Program-made: the position numbers and the translations under genes
Shown here: one piece after another, positions 16,901 through 24,240 of the stretch
How positions within the stretch are numbered: position 1 is the first letter of the stretch
How the letters are laid out: every line of letters starts with the position of its first letter
NCBI RefSeq assembly: GCF_008087665.1
Contig: NZ_CP042912.1
Coordinates: forward strand, 3,286,001 to 3,350,000
DNA: 64,000 nt
Direction: 5' to 3'
DNA from: Mariniblastus fucicola
GTDB lineage: Bacteria; Planctomycetota; Planctomycetia; Pirellulales; Pirellulaceae
The notes under the pieces: model-generated
The model's input: only the letters and a program-made list of their open reading frames with translations
Databases searched by the model: none
What the model was told of the DNA's origin: nothing

Positions 16901-18571
16901 GAGATTGTCACCGTCGAGCCGCACTGCGCCGCCGCGAAGAGTCAGACCAGACACGACGATGTGGTCGTGATCGTTGATGTTGATCGTCCAGTTGCGAACT
17001 TTTTGCTCAACCAGGTGGTTCGTTGGATCAGCGCCGCCGTCGACTCGCAAGAACAACGTGTCGCCTCCGCTGGCATCTTTCTGCAAATGCCACTCTCGAT
17101 CAGCATCCAGAAAATCGATCTTTCCGTAAAAGTTCCCGATGCCACCGTCGGAGGTTTGGCTGGCGAAGTTCGGCCACCACCAAGTGGAAACGGAACTCGA
17201 ATCCAGCGTAATCGCACCGCTGGTGCTGGAATTCACCACCGCGGTTTGCCTGGACCAGCCCTGTCCGACGCGACCGATGAAGCGTGAGTCGGCGAAGTAG
17301 TTGTCTGGCTGACCAACAAAACTGTTTCCGTTAATTGTGTAGTCATCAAAAACTGTCAGCGTGGCTCCGTCAGCCTGCAACAAATCATCCGAATTCCGAT
17401 TGATGTGACGGGCTTCGTATTGGGCCACCCCGTCGACGAAAATCTGATCGTAGCCTGAAGTTAAACTCAGGTCGCGACCGGAAGGAAACGAGTCGACGGT
17501 TGCCAGTTCTCCGTCCTCGAAATGGTCAATCAGAACAACACCGCCGTCGGAGTGAATCTCAAACGAGTCCATCCTGAATTCAAAAACCTGGTTCGCATCG
17601 GTGTCAGGAGCGATGCCTTCCTGGAAAAAGAACTGCACAAACGATTGGCTGCCGTCTCCTCCGTCCGACCAATCCGCTTGATCGATTTCCCAGGCACCGA
17701 CCGCGACGACTTCAGTCGTCGGAAACGCAATCAGCTCGTAATCCACAAACCCGCTGGCTCCGGGTTCAAGAGTCAAATCAAATCCTGTAATCGCGACGTC
17801 TGTGACGGTGCCGACACGATCGCCCCACGAATTCGGAGTGTCGTTTTTGACTCGCAACGCCAGTTCGCCATCGCCGAACAACTCAACGTTGACGCTGTCG
17901 TCCGCAGACCATCCACCGACATTGGCAGGCATGATCGTGAAGCGTGCAGAGGCCTGATCGAGTGGAAACGGGAAACTTCCAACGCTCTCAAACGACGCGC
18001 CACGCACGCTGTAAGTGACAGACTGGTCGAAAAAGTTCCAAACGTCGCTGGACTGATCACTTTGCACCGTCCGAGTCGAATAGGTATCAACGTTGGCGAC
18101 GCGTGCGATCAAGTTTCCGTTGGAATCCGAGACATCGCTGCCGGAACTCCAAAAGTTGGTCGGCAAACCGTGCGAAGTGGAAGTCGAGTAAATGCCGCTT
18201 CCTGCCGCAGTTTCGGTCCATGGCCCGGACACGATTTCGCTTGCAGATACGACAACTTCTTCACCGTTGTAGCTTTGGATCGTGATCGGATTTGCAGCAT
18301 CACCGCTTCGGACAGACTGAATCGTTTCGCGATAGGTTCCTTCCCGAATCAGGACTTGATCGCCAGGCTGTGCCAGTTGAATCGCGGCGTTGATGGTTTG
18401 GAACGGCTGATCGATCGAGCCGACGTTTGCGTCGTCGCCAGATGGAGAAACATACAGGCTGGCCAGCAAATTTCGCGGCTCGAGTGCGGCGAATTGAAAA
18501 GGCTTACGTGCAGCACGTTTTCTGGCAGCGAATCTGGCTAGTTTGCGGCGACGCGACGGTGGAAGGCTCAT
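13961..18571 (-). CDS. Large surface protein: LEPR-XLL signal, beta-helix, dockerin-like end
   Basis: 1536 residues. The Arg-rich N-terminus leads to ALEPRNLLAS (about residues 29-38), the planctomycetal LEPR-XLL export signature. SLYVSPSGDDANVGSIDQ begins a DUF1565-type beta-helix start, and residues about 530-800 carry repeated N-x-I/V-x-x-N turns (SNNIVRDNEIEQT, NHQIVDNHIHDF), the signature of a right-handed parallel beta-helix as in pectate lyases. After that come two fibronectin-like segments (TEYFWRVDTRLSDGT, ATYFYRAHASTDSD), an Ig-like segment with VEVTFSEEM, and two EF-hand-like dockerin repeats (FGDGDGNGQVNVFDLLGL, YDFDTNGVVNVLDLLPF). Probably binds or cleaves polysaccharide at the cell surface; no catalytic residues were assigned. 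It is convergent with the VWA gene. Confidence 0.88.
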   Translation of the reverse strand: MSLPPSRRRKLARFAARKRAARKPFQFAALEPRNLLASLYVSPSGDDANVGSIDQPFQTINAAIQLAQPGDQVLIREGTYRETIQSVRSGDAANPITIQSYNGEEVVVSASEIVSGPWTETAAGSGIYSTSTSHGLPTNFWSSGSDVSDSNGNLIARVANVDTYSTRTVQSDQSSDVWNFFDQSVTYSVRGASFESVGSFPFPLDQASARFTIMPANVGGWSADDSVNVELFGDGELALRVKNDTPNSWGDRVGTVTDVAITGFDLTLEPGASGFVDYELIAFPTTEVVAVGAWEIDQADWSDGGDGSQSFVQFFFQEGIAPDTDANQVFEFRMDSFEIHSDGGVVLIDHFEDGELATVDSFPSGRDLSLTSGYDQIFVDGVAQYEARHINRNSDDLLQADGATLTVFDDYTINGNSFVGQPDNYFADSRFIGRVGQGWSRQTAVVNSSTSGAITLDSSSVSTWWWPNFASQTSDGGIGNFYGKIDFLDADREWHLQKDASGGDTLFLRVDGGADPTNHLVEQKVRNWTININDHDHIVVSGLTLRGGAVRLDGDNLVFENNEARYLSHFETWEQGHHIDGGFESGGGVVVSGSNNIVRDNEIEQTAGSGVVVNGANHQIVDNHIHDFDYSGTYAAGVVIFGDNHQVNHNTIHDGGRDLIRPTGAGLEIMYNDLARAGRLAHDVGAIYTWGQDGAETSGEKTRIAYNWIHEKGDPTDSISTGVYLDNFSQNFIVDHNVIWDFDKGGFESGIRMNAPSLGLEIYHNTFVGAPADGQVTKTTFSSWPDSSPDSFWTAANHELEFTAYNNLLIVPGTDLDSLFSNFNNGDFRLAASGSAIDPANVTGNRDWSTPDGVTGVPADFNLSFSDGPLAFAYHEAYGNGVVIPGINDGFLGPTPDDGAYESGNSLYWIPGRRHEKASLPSPADEQWSVSLSSDLIYQIGESGVTADIYFGASEASVLGADQASAEFLETQPNSTNMVSLAAHSIQLQAATEYFWRVDTRLSDGTVVAGDVWRFETDTGQDLLVVNNAGATNVTETSAVVGGQIISAPDAVLMDDSFDDGDISTNANGLGSGFYAPAEADSQESDGAWQISDSSGTWTSRSINTKNTFTFSERRMTFNWATDGLTVTDGSNDEDLHLVFQVVSDDAPATVTTGQQWNLGEGGFWISLTAHDQGTRSLINGSLVVGDDSNLESDNANLTTLAYFSFEHSDGAEISAELSLENVINTQRFEYAFSVQSDGELVASGSGETDDSIVATDFLADELLGGVWSGVHVGNRYGGTGSVNIESMTVGEAPEVTARIEYWKAGDDSTFIDLGEQYAEFSTLLTGLESGATYFYRAHASTDSDSATAVGTRSFTTLDLTSPQIESVVLNGGDAQRSMLTEIEVTFSEEMANVDASSFVLTNTTTSETYTPQVSSPLVAGKTVATLTFSGDDIVGGSLPDGEYVLTTVASTTVDPSGNQLDGNKDGLGGDDAIDFFFRLFGDGDGNGQVNVFDLLGLRQAYGIDGNYNAAYDFDTNGVVNVLDLLPFRIRYGTSL

Positions 18572-18723
18572 GGAGACGCTGTATGATTGAGGCAGGATGG
18601 AAAGCCGTGGTTGTCACGCACGCTTAAGCGGGGAAAAAACGCGGATGTGGTTTTCCGTTCAGTGGCAACAGCCAAAACGCTGCAGCTTCCCGGGCTTCAT
18701 CATACCAGTGTAAGACGCAAAAG

Positions 18724-19149
18724 CTAAATTTTGATTCGCAGCCACTCTGGCAGCGGCTGCACGTTTCCGGAACGGTCCACGCAGGCCAGGACCGTTTCGC
18801 CGACACAAACGATGTCGTCTCCGTTGCGAATTTCGTAGTGGTGCACGATCCGGACGCCTTTGGAACGGACGACTTTTGTGTCGATGACCAGCAAATCGTC
18901 GAATCGAGCCGAGCTTCTGTAATCACAGGTCGCTTTGACGACGACCAGCATGTAACCCTGTTCTTCCATTTCTCGATACGAGCGACCGCCAGCCCGGAAC
19001 ATTTCCCCTCGGGCGACTTCGAAATAGTTGAGGTACTTGGAATGGTGAACATGGCCCTGTGCGTCGGTTTCTTCGAAGCGAACCCTGAGTTCTGCTCGAT
19101 GTTGCAGCGGAATCGACCTTGAAATGTTCGTTGGATTGACCGAACCCAT
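18724..19149 (-). CDS. Hotdog-fold acyl-CoA thioesterase
   Basis: 141 residues from ATG 19149; an in-frame upstream codon at 19212 adds 21 residues without a hotdog match. 4HBT/YbgC-type enzymes hydrolyse acyl-CoA thioesters in the cytoplasm. The catalytic segment ETDAQGHVHHSKYLNYFEVAR (Asp near residue 26) matches the DxxGHVNNxxY pattern of the family, with His-His in place of Asn-Asn. The rest keeps the family pattern (KATCDYRSSARFDD, RIVHHYEI, ACVDRSG). It stands on the - strand, divergent from the ACT-domain gene with about 120 bases between starts. The acyl substrate is not known. Confidence 0.88.
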   Translation of the reverse strand: MGSVNPTNISRSIPLQHRAELRVRFEETDAQGHVHHSKYLNYFEVARGEMFRAGGRSYREMEEQGYMLVVVKATCDYRSSARFDDLLVIDTKVVRSKGVRIVHHYEIRNGDDIVCVGETVLACVDRSGNVQPLPEWLRIKI

Positions 19150-19270
19150 AGTGTGCCTTACATTTTCCGTGATAAAAGTCGCATTTTCGCGGCTGAAGGT
19201 TGCTCGCCGCACCCGTTTTTGGCTCCCACGATGGGACCGAGTCGTTCGTTCTTACAGTTGAGCAAATTTC

Positions 19271-19777
19271 ATGAGTCAGGGAAGTGAAGGTGAGGACTTC
19301 GGTGCCGTCATCGATTTTGAAACGGCACGTGGAAGAGACTATCCCACCATCCGACAGTTTACTGTCTTTTTGGAAAATCGCGTCGGGGCGTTGAATGGCC
19401 TATTGCGTCGTTTCCGCGGTTCCAAAGTTCGCATCATGGCGCTAAGCATCAGCGATGCCGCCGAATGCAGCCTGCTGCGGATCATTCTCAGTCACCCCGA
19501 ACAGGGACGAGAGATTCTTGAGCGTGCCGGGCTGGCAATTATCGAGAGCGACCTGATCGCGATTGAGTTGCCGATGACCGACCAACCGATGCTTGACGTC
19601 TGCACGGCACTTTTGCGTGCAGAGGTGAATTTGCTGCAAACCTACACGCTGATGGTCCAAAAAAGAGAGCGGACAGTGGTGGCGTTGATGGTCGACAACA
19701 TCGATCAGGCGCAGATCACGCTGGCCACGAACGGCTTTGGACTGATCACCGAAAACGAACTTCAGGACCTGGGATAG
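19271..19777 (+). CDS. Two-ACT-domain protein
   Basis: 168 residues. After a short acidic lead come two ACT-type ligand-binding modules: RQFTVFLENRVGALNGLLRRF (about 34-54) opens the first, and TYTLMVQKRERTVVALMVDN (about 121-140) lies in the second. ACT modules bind amino acids and regulate enzymes; the layout resembles acetolactate synthase small subunits and ACT-only regulators. No enzyme partner is nearby. It starts the tight + strand run that continues to MogA at 24225; 25 bases separate it from the next gene. Confidence 0.8.
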   Translation: MSQGSEGEDFGAVIDFETARGRDYPTIRQFTVFLENRVGALNGLLRRFRGSKVRIMALSISDAAECSLLRIILSHPEQGREILERAGLAIIESDLIAIELPMTDQPMLDVCTALLRAEVNLLQTYTLMVQKRERTVVALMVDNIDQAQITLATNGFGLITENELQDLG

Positions 19778-19802
19778 CGACGTCAGGTCGTAAGTAAACA
19801 TC

Positions 19803-20579
19803 ATGTCGATCCGTGTAACTTGTGGAAAGTGCCACACCCGATTCAATGTCAGCGAAAAATTTGCTGGTAAAGAAGGTCCTTGCCCGAAGTGCAAAACGAA
19901 GATCAAAATTCCGGCAAAATCGGAACAGGTCGTCGTTCACGAACCCGAGATGTCGGGCCCCAAAACAACCACCGGCGAATCAGTGCTGAAACCGATTCGG
20001 CGCAAGGAAGTGAAGCTGACGAGCATTCACATCACGGTTATCGTTTGTTTGATTGTGCTATTTCTGATTTGCGCTTTGGTGTTCAATTTTACGTTTGCGG
20101 ACAAGCACGCGTTTCCAGGTTGGGTGCTGTGGGTGTCGGCAATCGTGATAGCGCCGCCGATTTGCCTGGCGGGGTACTTCATGCTCCGTGATCAGGAACT
20201 GGGTGGCTATGTCGGGAAGGAACTATGGATTCGCATCCTGGTTTGTTCCGCAATTTACGCGCTGTTGTGGATCGCAATGCCGCTTGGAAAGTACGCATTT
20301 GGCGACAGCTATGGCACAGGCTCCTGGGTTTTCGCGCTAGTCATCATGGCGGGCGGAGGCGCAGCCGCGGGAATGCTCAGCTTTGACGTCGACTATCTGA
20401 TGGGACTGGTCCACTACGGGCTGTATCTGGTTTTGTGCATCGTCGGGAGGCTGGTCGCCGGAATTGGAATTTTACCCGGGGCACTGGGAAAGCCTGAAGT
20501 TGTGCCGCCGGAGACTGTTACGACGGCAATGGTCGTTGCAGAACCAATTCTGTCCGGATTGATGGCACTGTTCGGCTGA
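19803..20579 (+). CDS. MJ0042-type zinc-finger membrane protein
   Basis: 258 residues. The N-terminus has a zinc-ribbon of the MJ0042 kind (VTCGKCHTRFNVSEKFAG, then CPKCKTKIKIPAK), which is common in planctomycetes. A linker is followed by about five hydrophobic segments from residue 78 onward (for example HITVIVCLIVLFLICALVF). It overlaps the HD-domain gene by one base (TGATG, 20577-20581), so the two are probably translated together. A second protein with the same finger type is at 33553-34368. Function unknown. Confidence 0.78.
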   Translation: MSIRVTCGKCHTRFNVSEKFAGKEGPCPKCKTKIKIPAKSEQVVVHEPEMSGPKTTTGESVLKPIRRKEVKLTSIHITVIVCLIVLFLICALVFNFTFADKHAFPGWVLWVSAIVIAPPICLAGYFMLRDQELGGYVGKELWIRILVCSAIYALLWIAMPLGKYAFGDSYGTGSWVFALVIMAGGGAAAGMLSFDVDYLMGLVHYGLYLVLCIVGRLVAGIGILPGALGKPEVVPPETVTTAMVVAEPILSGLMALFG

Positions 20580-21907
20580 TGAACGAACTGCTCTCGATTC
20601 CGGAAATTCAGTCGCTGGAGGTCAGCGATGGTTTGCTGCGAATCCCCAGCCAGATCGATGTTCCGGTGACGTCTCGTGTGACTCGAATCATCGACACACC
20701 GGTCTTTCAACGACTGAAACGAATCAGCCAACTGGGCTTGGTGGCTTTCGTCTATCCCGCGGCCAACCATTCGCGGTTCGAGCACTCACTGGGCGTGTTT
20801 CGAAACTGCTTGCTGTTCGTCAAACAACTCGCTTGGCAGCCTCGATTTTGCGAGCTTGTTTCTGCCGAACAAGTCGAGGCCCTGTTGCTGGCGGCGTTGC
20901 TTCATGACGTAGGCCATTGGCCGTTTTGTCATCCGATCGAAGACATGGGACTGGACGGAGTCCCGCGACACGAAAACCTTGCGCAGCAATGGCTGGCGGA
21001 TGATGAACTTCAGTCGTGCATCGGGGAAGACTGGAACGCGTGTCCGGAACTGGTGACTCGAATCATCACGCGGAAAACAGAAACGAAGTCCGAGCGACTG
21101 TTGGCTTCGATCCTTTCTGGCCCGATCGACATCGACAAACTTGACTATCTCTATCGCGACAGCCTTCACGCAGGCGTCCCGTACGGACAAAACCTCGACA
21201 CCGCGCGGCTCGTTCGTAGCCTGTGCCTCAACGAGTCCGGCGACGCGCTCGCGATCAGCACCAAAGGTCGGACGGCAGCGGAACTGATGGTGTTTGCTCG
21301 CTACGTCATGTTCAGCGAGATTTATTGGCACCACGCGGTACGCAGTGCCACCGCGATGTTGCAGCGAGCTTTTTTTCGCTCCAAATCGGCGGCAGAACCG
21401 GTGGATTGGGAGAAAGAATTCCAGCTTGGCGAAAGCGATTTTGTGCTGGGCTGGCGAGCCCGAAGTCAGCAATCCGAGTCCGTTCACTCTTTGTTGGAAG
21501 GTCTCTTTTCTCAGCGTCGTCGACTGTACAAGCGAGCTGCGAATTTCAGCTTCGTCGAAAACGAGTCGTTGTATCGTGCTCTGGCTCAACGAAAATACGC
21601 AGATTTGACCGACGTCGGAGAGCAGCTCGCGAAAGCCATTGCAATTGAATGCGGTCAGGAATTGGATGCGGACGATGTGCTTATCGACGCTCCGCCGGCA
21701 AAGCTGGAAGTACAGTTCAACATCGATATTTTCGATGCACGATCCGAATCGTGGCGGCCGCTTGGCGAGGTTTCGCCTATGATTCACACTTTGGCCAAAA
21801 AGCAGTTTGACGACTATGTCAAACGAGTTCGTGTTTTCTGCAAACCAGAACTCGCAGCCACACTTGCAGACATCGACATCGTGAAACTGCTTGAAGGAAT
21901 TGTTTGA
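20579..21907 (+). CDS. HD-domain phosphohydrolase
   Basis: 442 residues. The HD fold coordinates a metal and hydrolyses nucleotides or related phosphates. Motifs: FQRLKRISQLG, NHSRFEHSLGVFR (His near residue 65), LLAALLHDVGHWPFCH (HD near 109-110), and DIDKLDYLYRDSLHAGV with the distal Asp (about 183). This arrangement matches COG1078-type proteins related to dGTP triphosphohydrolases and SAMHD1. Length is normal. Start at 20579 overlaps the previous stop by one base. Its substrate cannot be read from sequence; dNTP or cyclic-nucleotide turnover would both be possible. Confidence 0.88.
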   Translation: MNELLSIPEIQSLEVSDGLLRIPSQIDVPVTSRVTRIIDTPVFQRLKRISQLGLVAFVYPAANHSRFEHSLGVFRNCLLFVKQLAWQPRFCELVSAEQVEALLLAALLHDVGHWPFCHPIEDMGLDGVPRHENLAQQWLADDELQSCIGEDWNACPELVTRIITRKTETKSERLLASILSGPIDIDKLDYLYRDSLHAGVPYGQNLDTARLVRSLCLNESGDALAISTKGRTAAELMVFARYVMFSEIYWHHAVRSATAMLQRAFFRSKSAAEPVDWEKEFQLGESDFVLGWRARSQQSESVHSLLEGLFSQRRRLYKRAANFSFVENESLYRALAQRKYADLTDVGEQLAKAIAIECGQELDADDVLIDAPPAKLEVQFNIDIFDARSESWRPLGEVSPMIHTLAKKQFDDYVKRVRVFCKPELAATLADIDIVKLLEGIV

Positions 21908-21920
21908 GATTGGAGCCGGG

Positions 21921-22913
21921 ATGAGACTATCAGTTTGCTTGATCGTATTGTGGTTAGCGACCGTCGCTTCGATCGCTTCCGCTCAGAATGAACAGCCAGA
22001 CAATCCGGTTGCCAACGCATTTTTCAGTGCGCACAAGGTCGTGTTTCTTGGTGATTCGATCACTTGGCAGGGAGAGTTTCTGGCAACGCTCGAAGAATCG
22101 CTGATCGCCAACGGAAAACCGTTTCCGAAGATTCTCAACTTTGGACTGCAAAGCGAAACTTGCTCTGGCGATTCCGAGCCCGCACATCCTTGGCCGCGGC
22201 CGAATGTTCATGAACGTCTTGGAAGGCTGTTGGAGAAAGTCCAACCCGATCTGCTGGTCGTGAATTTCGGAATGAACGACGGAATCTACCATCCGTTCGA
22301 CCAGACCCGCTTCGAAAACTACCAGGCTGGGATCAACAAAATCATCGAAGCCGCGGACAACTCGGGTGGAAAACTGAAAGTCATTTTGGTCACGCCGCCA
22401 CCGTTCGATGCGCTTCCGTTGAAGCAGAAAGGCGCCTTGGTTGGAGCAGACGCAAAATCTTTCAGCTGGACTGAAGTTTACGAGAACTACGACGAAGATG
22501 TCCTTGCGGTTTACGCCAACTGGATCCTCGAGCAGAAAGACCGGGTCGCGGGCTGCATCGATTTGCGGACACCGATGTTGGCGGACCTAGCGCGGCGCCG
22601 CGAATCCAATCCCGATTTCTTTTATGCAGCCGATGGGGTGCACGTTGATTCCCAAGGTCACAAATTGATCGGCCAATCCATCGCAGAGGCGTTAGGAGTG
22701 ACGCCTTCGCAGCATTCCAATGCGGAGCTTTTTCAATTGATCCGTCAACGACAGTGCATTCTTCGCGACAGCGGACTCGAGACTGTCGGGCACAAACGCC
22801 CGAATGTTAAAAAAGGGTTGCCGCCCGAAGAGGCCGCGGCAGAAGCTGCTAAATTGAATGAACGGCTGGCCGAAATTGTCGATCAGCAGAAACAAACGCA
22901 GGACGCTAAATGA
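21921..22913 (+). CDS. Exported SGNH/GDSL hydrolase
   Basis: 330 residues from ATG 21921, which follows the HD gene by 13 bases and begins with a signal peptide (MRLSVCLIVLWLATVASIA). An in-frame ATG at 21891 would overlap the upstream gene and spoil the signal. SGNH blocks are clear: block I FLGDSITWQG (nucleophile Ser near residue 45), the block III FGMNDG, and block V DGVHVDSQGH with the catalytic Asp and His near residue 240. Such enzymes are esterases or lipases acting on acylated sugars or lipids outside the cytoplasm. The last 70 residues are Glu/Lys/Gln-rich. Its stop overlaps the surE start (ATGA). Confidence 0.9.
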   Translation: MRLSVCLIVLWLATVASIASAQNEQPDNPVANAFFSAHKVVFLGDSITWQGEFLATLEESLIANGKPFPKILNFGLQSETCSGDSEPAHPWPRPNVHERLGRLLEKVQPDLLVVNFGMNDGIYHPFDQTRFENYQAGINKIIEAADNSGGKLKVILVTPPPFDALPLKQKGALVGADAKSFSWTEVYENYDEDVLAVYANWILEQKDRVAGCIDLRTPMLADLARRRESNPDFFYAADGVHVDSQGHKLIGQSIAEALGVTPSQHSNAELFQLIRQRQCILRDSGLETVGHKRPNVKKGLPPEEAAAEAAKLNERLAEIVDQQKQTQDAK

Positions 22914-23698
22914 AAATACTTATTACCAACGACGATGGATTCTTTGCCGAAGGACTCCAAGCTCTCGCTGCCGAAATCAGCAAACATGCCGACGTTTTTA
23001 TCGTCGCGCCAAGTATCGAGCAGAGCGGGATCAGCCAGGCGATTACGTTCATGAGACCGTTGAACCCCAAGCCCGTCGAAGATGATTCCGACAATCTGAT
23101 CGGCTACACGGTCAACGGCACGCCGGCCGATTGCGTGAAACTTGGCTTGCACGAGCTTTGCCCGTTCAAGCCGGATCTTATCGTCAGCGGCATCAACAAT
23201 GGGTTGAACGTCGGCGTCAACGTTTGCCATTCGGGCACCGTCGGAGGAGCCTTTGCCGCTTCCATGTTTGACGTCCCGGCGATCTCGCTTAGCGTTGAGT
23301 CGAGCGACAATCCGCTGTTTGAAAACGTGGCCTCTCTGGCGTGGCCGACCATCAAGCGACTTGCCGAAGCCGACCTTCCGCCTCGCACGGTCTCGAATAT
23401 CAACTTCCCTTCAATCGTTGCGGAACGAAATGAAGTCACCGAAGTTCTTGCGGTGCCAGTCGAAACGAATCCGCTGGGCTACCAGTTTCAATCTGGCCGC
23501 GACCCGAAAGACAAACCGTACTTCTGGGCGACGAACCACCCGGCTCCCAAGCCGTCTCCGTTTCTGACTGACACTCAGGCAGTCCGACAAGGCTACGTAA
23601 CGCTTTCAATGATTGCGTATAATCCAAACCACAACCAAGGCAACGAATTGCTGGCCACGATGTTCGCGTCAGAACCCTCGGAGCACCACAAATCATGA
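22910..23698 (+). CDS. surE: 5'/3'-nucleotidase SurE
   Basis: 262 residues. SurE is a metal-dependent phosphatase that removes phosphate from nucleoside monophosphates and is often linked to stationary-phase survival. The start MKILITNDDGFFAEG has the metal-binding DD pair; SGINNGLNVG and CHSGTVGGAF are family hallmarks (the usual YSGTV has Cys-His here). Overlaps by four bases with the GDSL gene (ATGA) and with mogA downstream (ATGA at 23695), so the three are almost certainly one transcript. Confidence 0.95.
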   Translation: MKILITNDDGFFAEGLQALAAEISKHADVFIVAPSIEQSGISQAITFMRPLNPKPVEDDSDNLIGYTVNGTPADCVKLGLHELCPFKPDLIVSGINNGLNVGVNVCHSGTVGGAFAASMFDVPAISLSVESSDNPLFENVASLAWPTIKRLAEADLPPRTVSNINFPSIVAERNEVTEVLAVPVETNPLGYQFQSGRDPKDKPYFWATNHPAPKPSPFLTDTQAVRQGYVTLSMIAYNPNHNQGNELLATMFASEPSEHHKS

Positions 23699-24225
23699 GC
23701 CAACCTGCTTCATTCGGTGTGCTCACGGTTTCCGACAGGGCGACGCGAGGAGAGTACGAAGATCGCGGCGGTCCAGCGATCCGCGAGTATCTTGAACGCG
23801 TTGTCAAATCCGAATGGTCCGACGTTTCCAGGCTGGTGACTGACGATGTGCCAGAAATTGTTTCAGCGCTGCGTGAGCTGTGCGAAACATGCTGTGTCGT
23901 GATCACGACTGGCGGGACGGGACCCGCGGCGCGAGACGTAACTCCGGAGGCCACGGAGCAGGTTTGCGAGAAAATGATGCCGGGTTTTGGCGAAGCAATG
24001 CGAGCGGTTTCGCTGTTAAAGGTTCCGACTGCGATTCTCTCGCGTCAGACCGCGGGCATTTGCGGCCACTCATTAGTCATCAATCTGCCTGGCAGCCCGA
24101 AAGCGATTGCGGAATGCCTGGATGCTGTTTTCGCTGCGGTTCCGTACTGCGTTGATTTGATCGGTGGCCCGTTTATCGAAACGCACGAAGAGCACATCGA
24201 CGCATTTCGGCCTAAGAAAAAATAG
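23695..24225 (+). CDS. mog: MogA/MoaB-type molybdopterin adenylyltransferase
   Basis: 176 residues. MogA activates molybdopterin by adenylylation before metal insertion; MoaB relatives share the fold. The start FGVLTVSDRATRGEYEDRGG and the block ITTGGTGPAARDVTPEA are diagnostic, and LPGSPKAIAECLDAV closes the fold. Length matches Mog. It is the last gene of the + strand run and ends 16 bases before the convergent polX stop. Whether it is MogA or MoaB in function is not certain, since no other Mo-cofactor genes are in the window. Confidence 0.88.
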   Translation: MSQPASFGVLTVSDRATRGEYEDRGGPAIREYLERVVKSEWSDVSRLVTDDVPEIVSALRELCETCCVVITTGGTGPAARDVTPEATEQVCEKMMPGFGEAMRAVSLLKVPTAILSRQTAGICGHSLVINLPGSPKAIAECLDAVFAAVPYCVDLIGGPFIETHEEHIDAFRPKKK

Positions 24226-24240
24226 CGATTCTGGAAATGC

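Noticed and set aside
16694-18541. Long + strand ORFs opposite the beta-helix gene
   Set aside because: They are antisense shadows of the beta-helix frame, lack starts with ribosome-binding sites, and have no domains.
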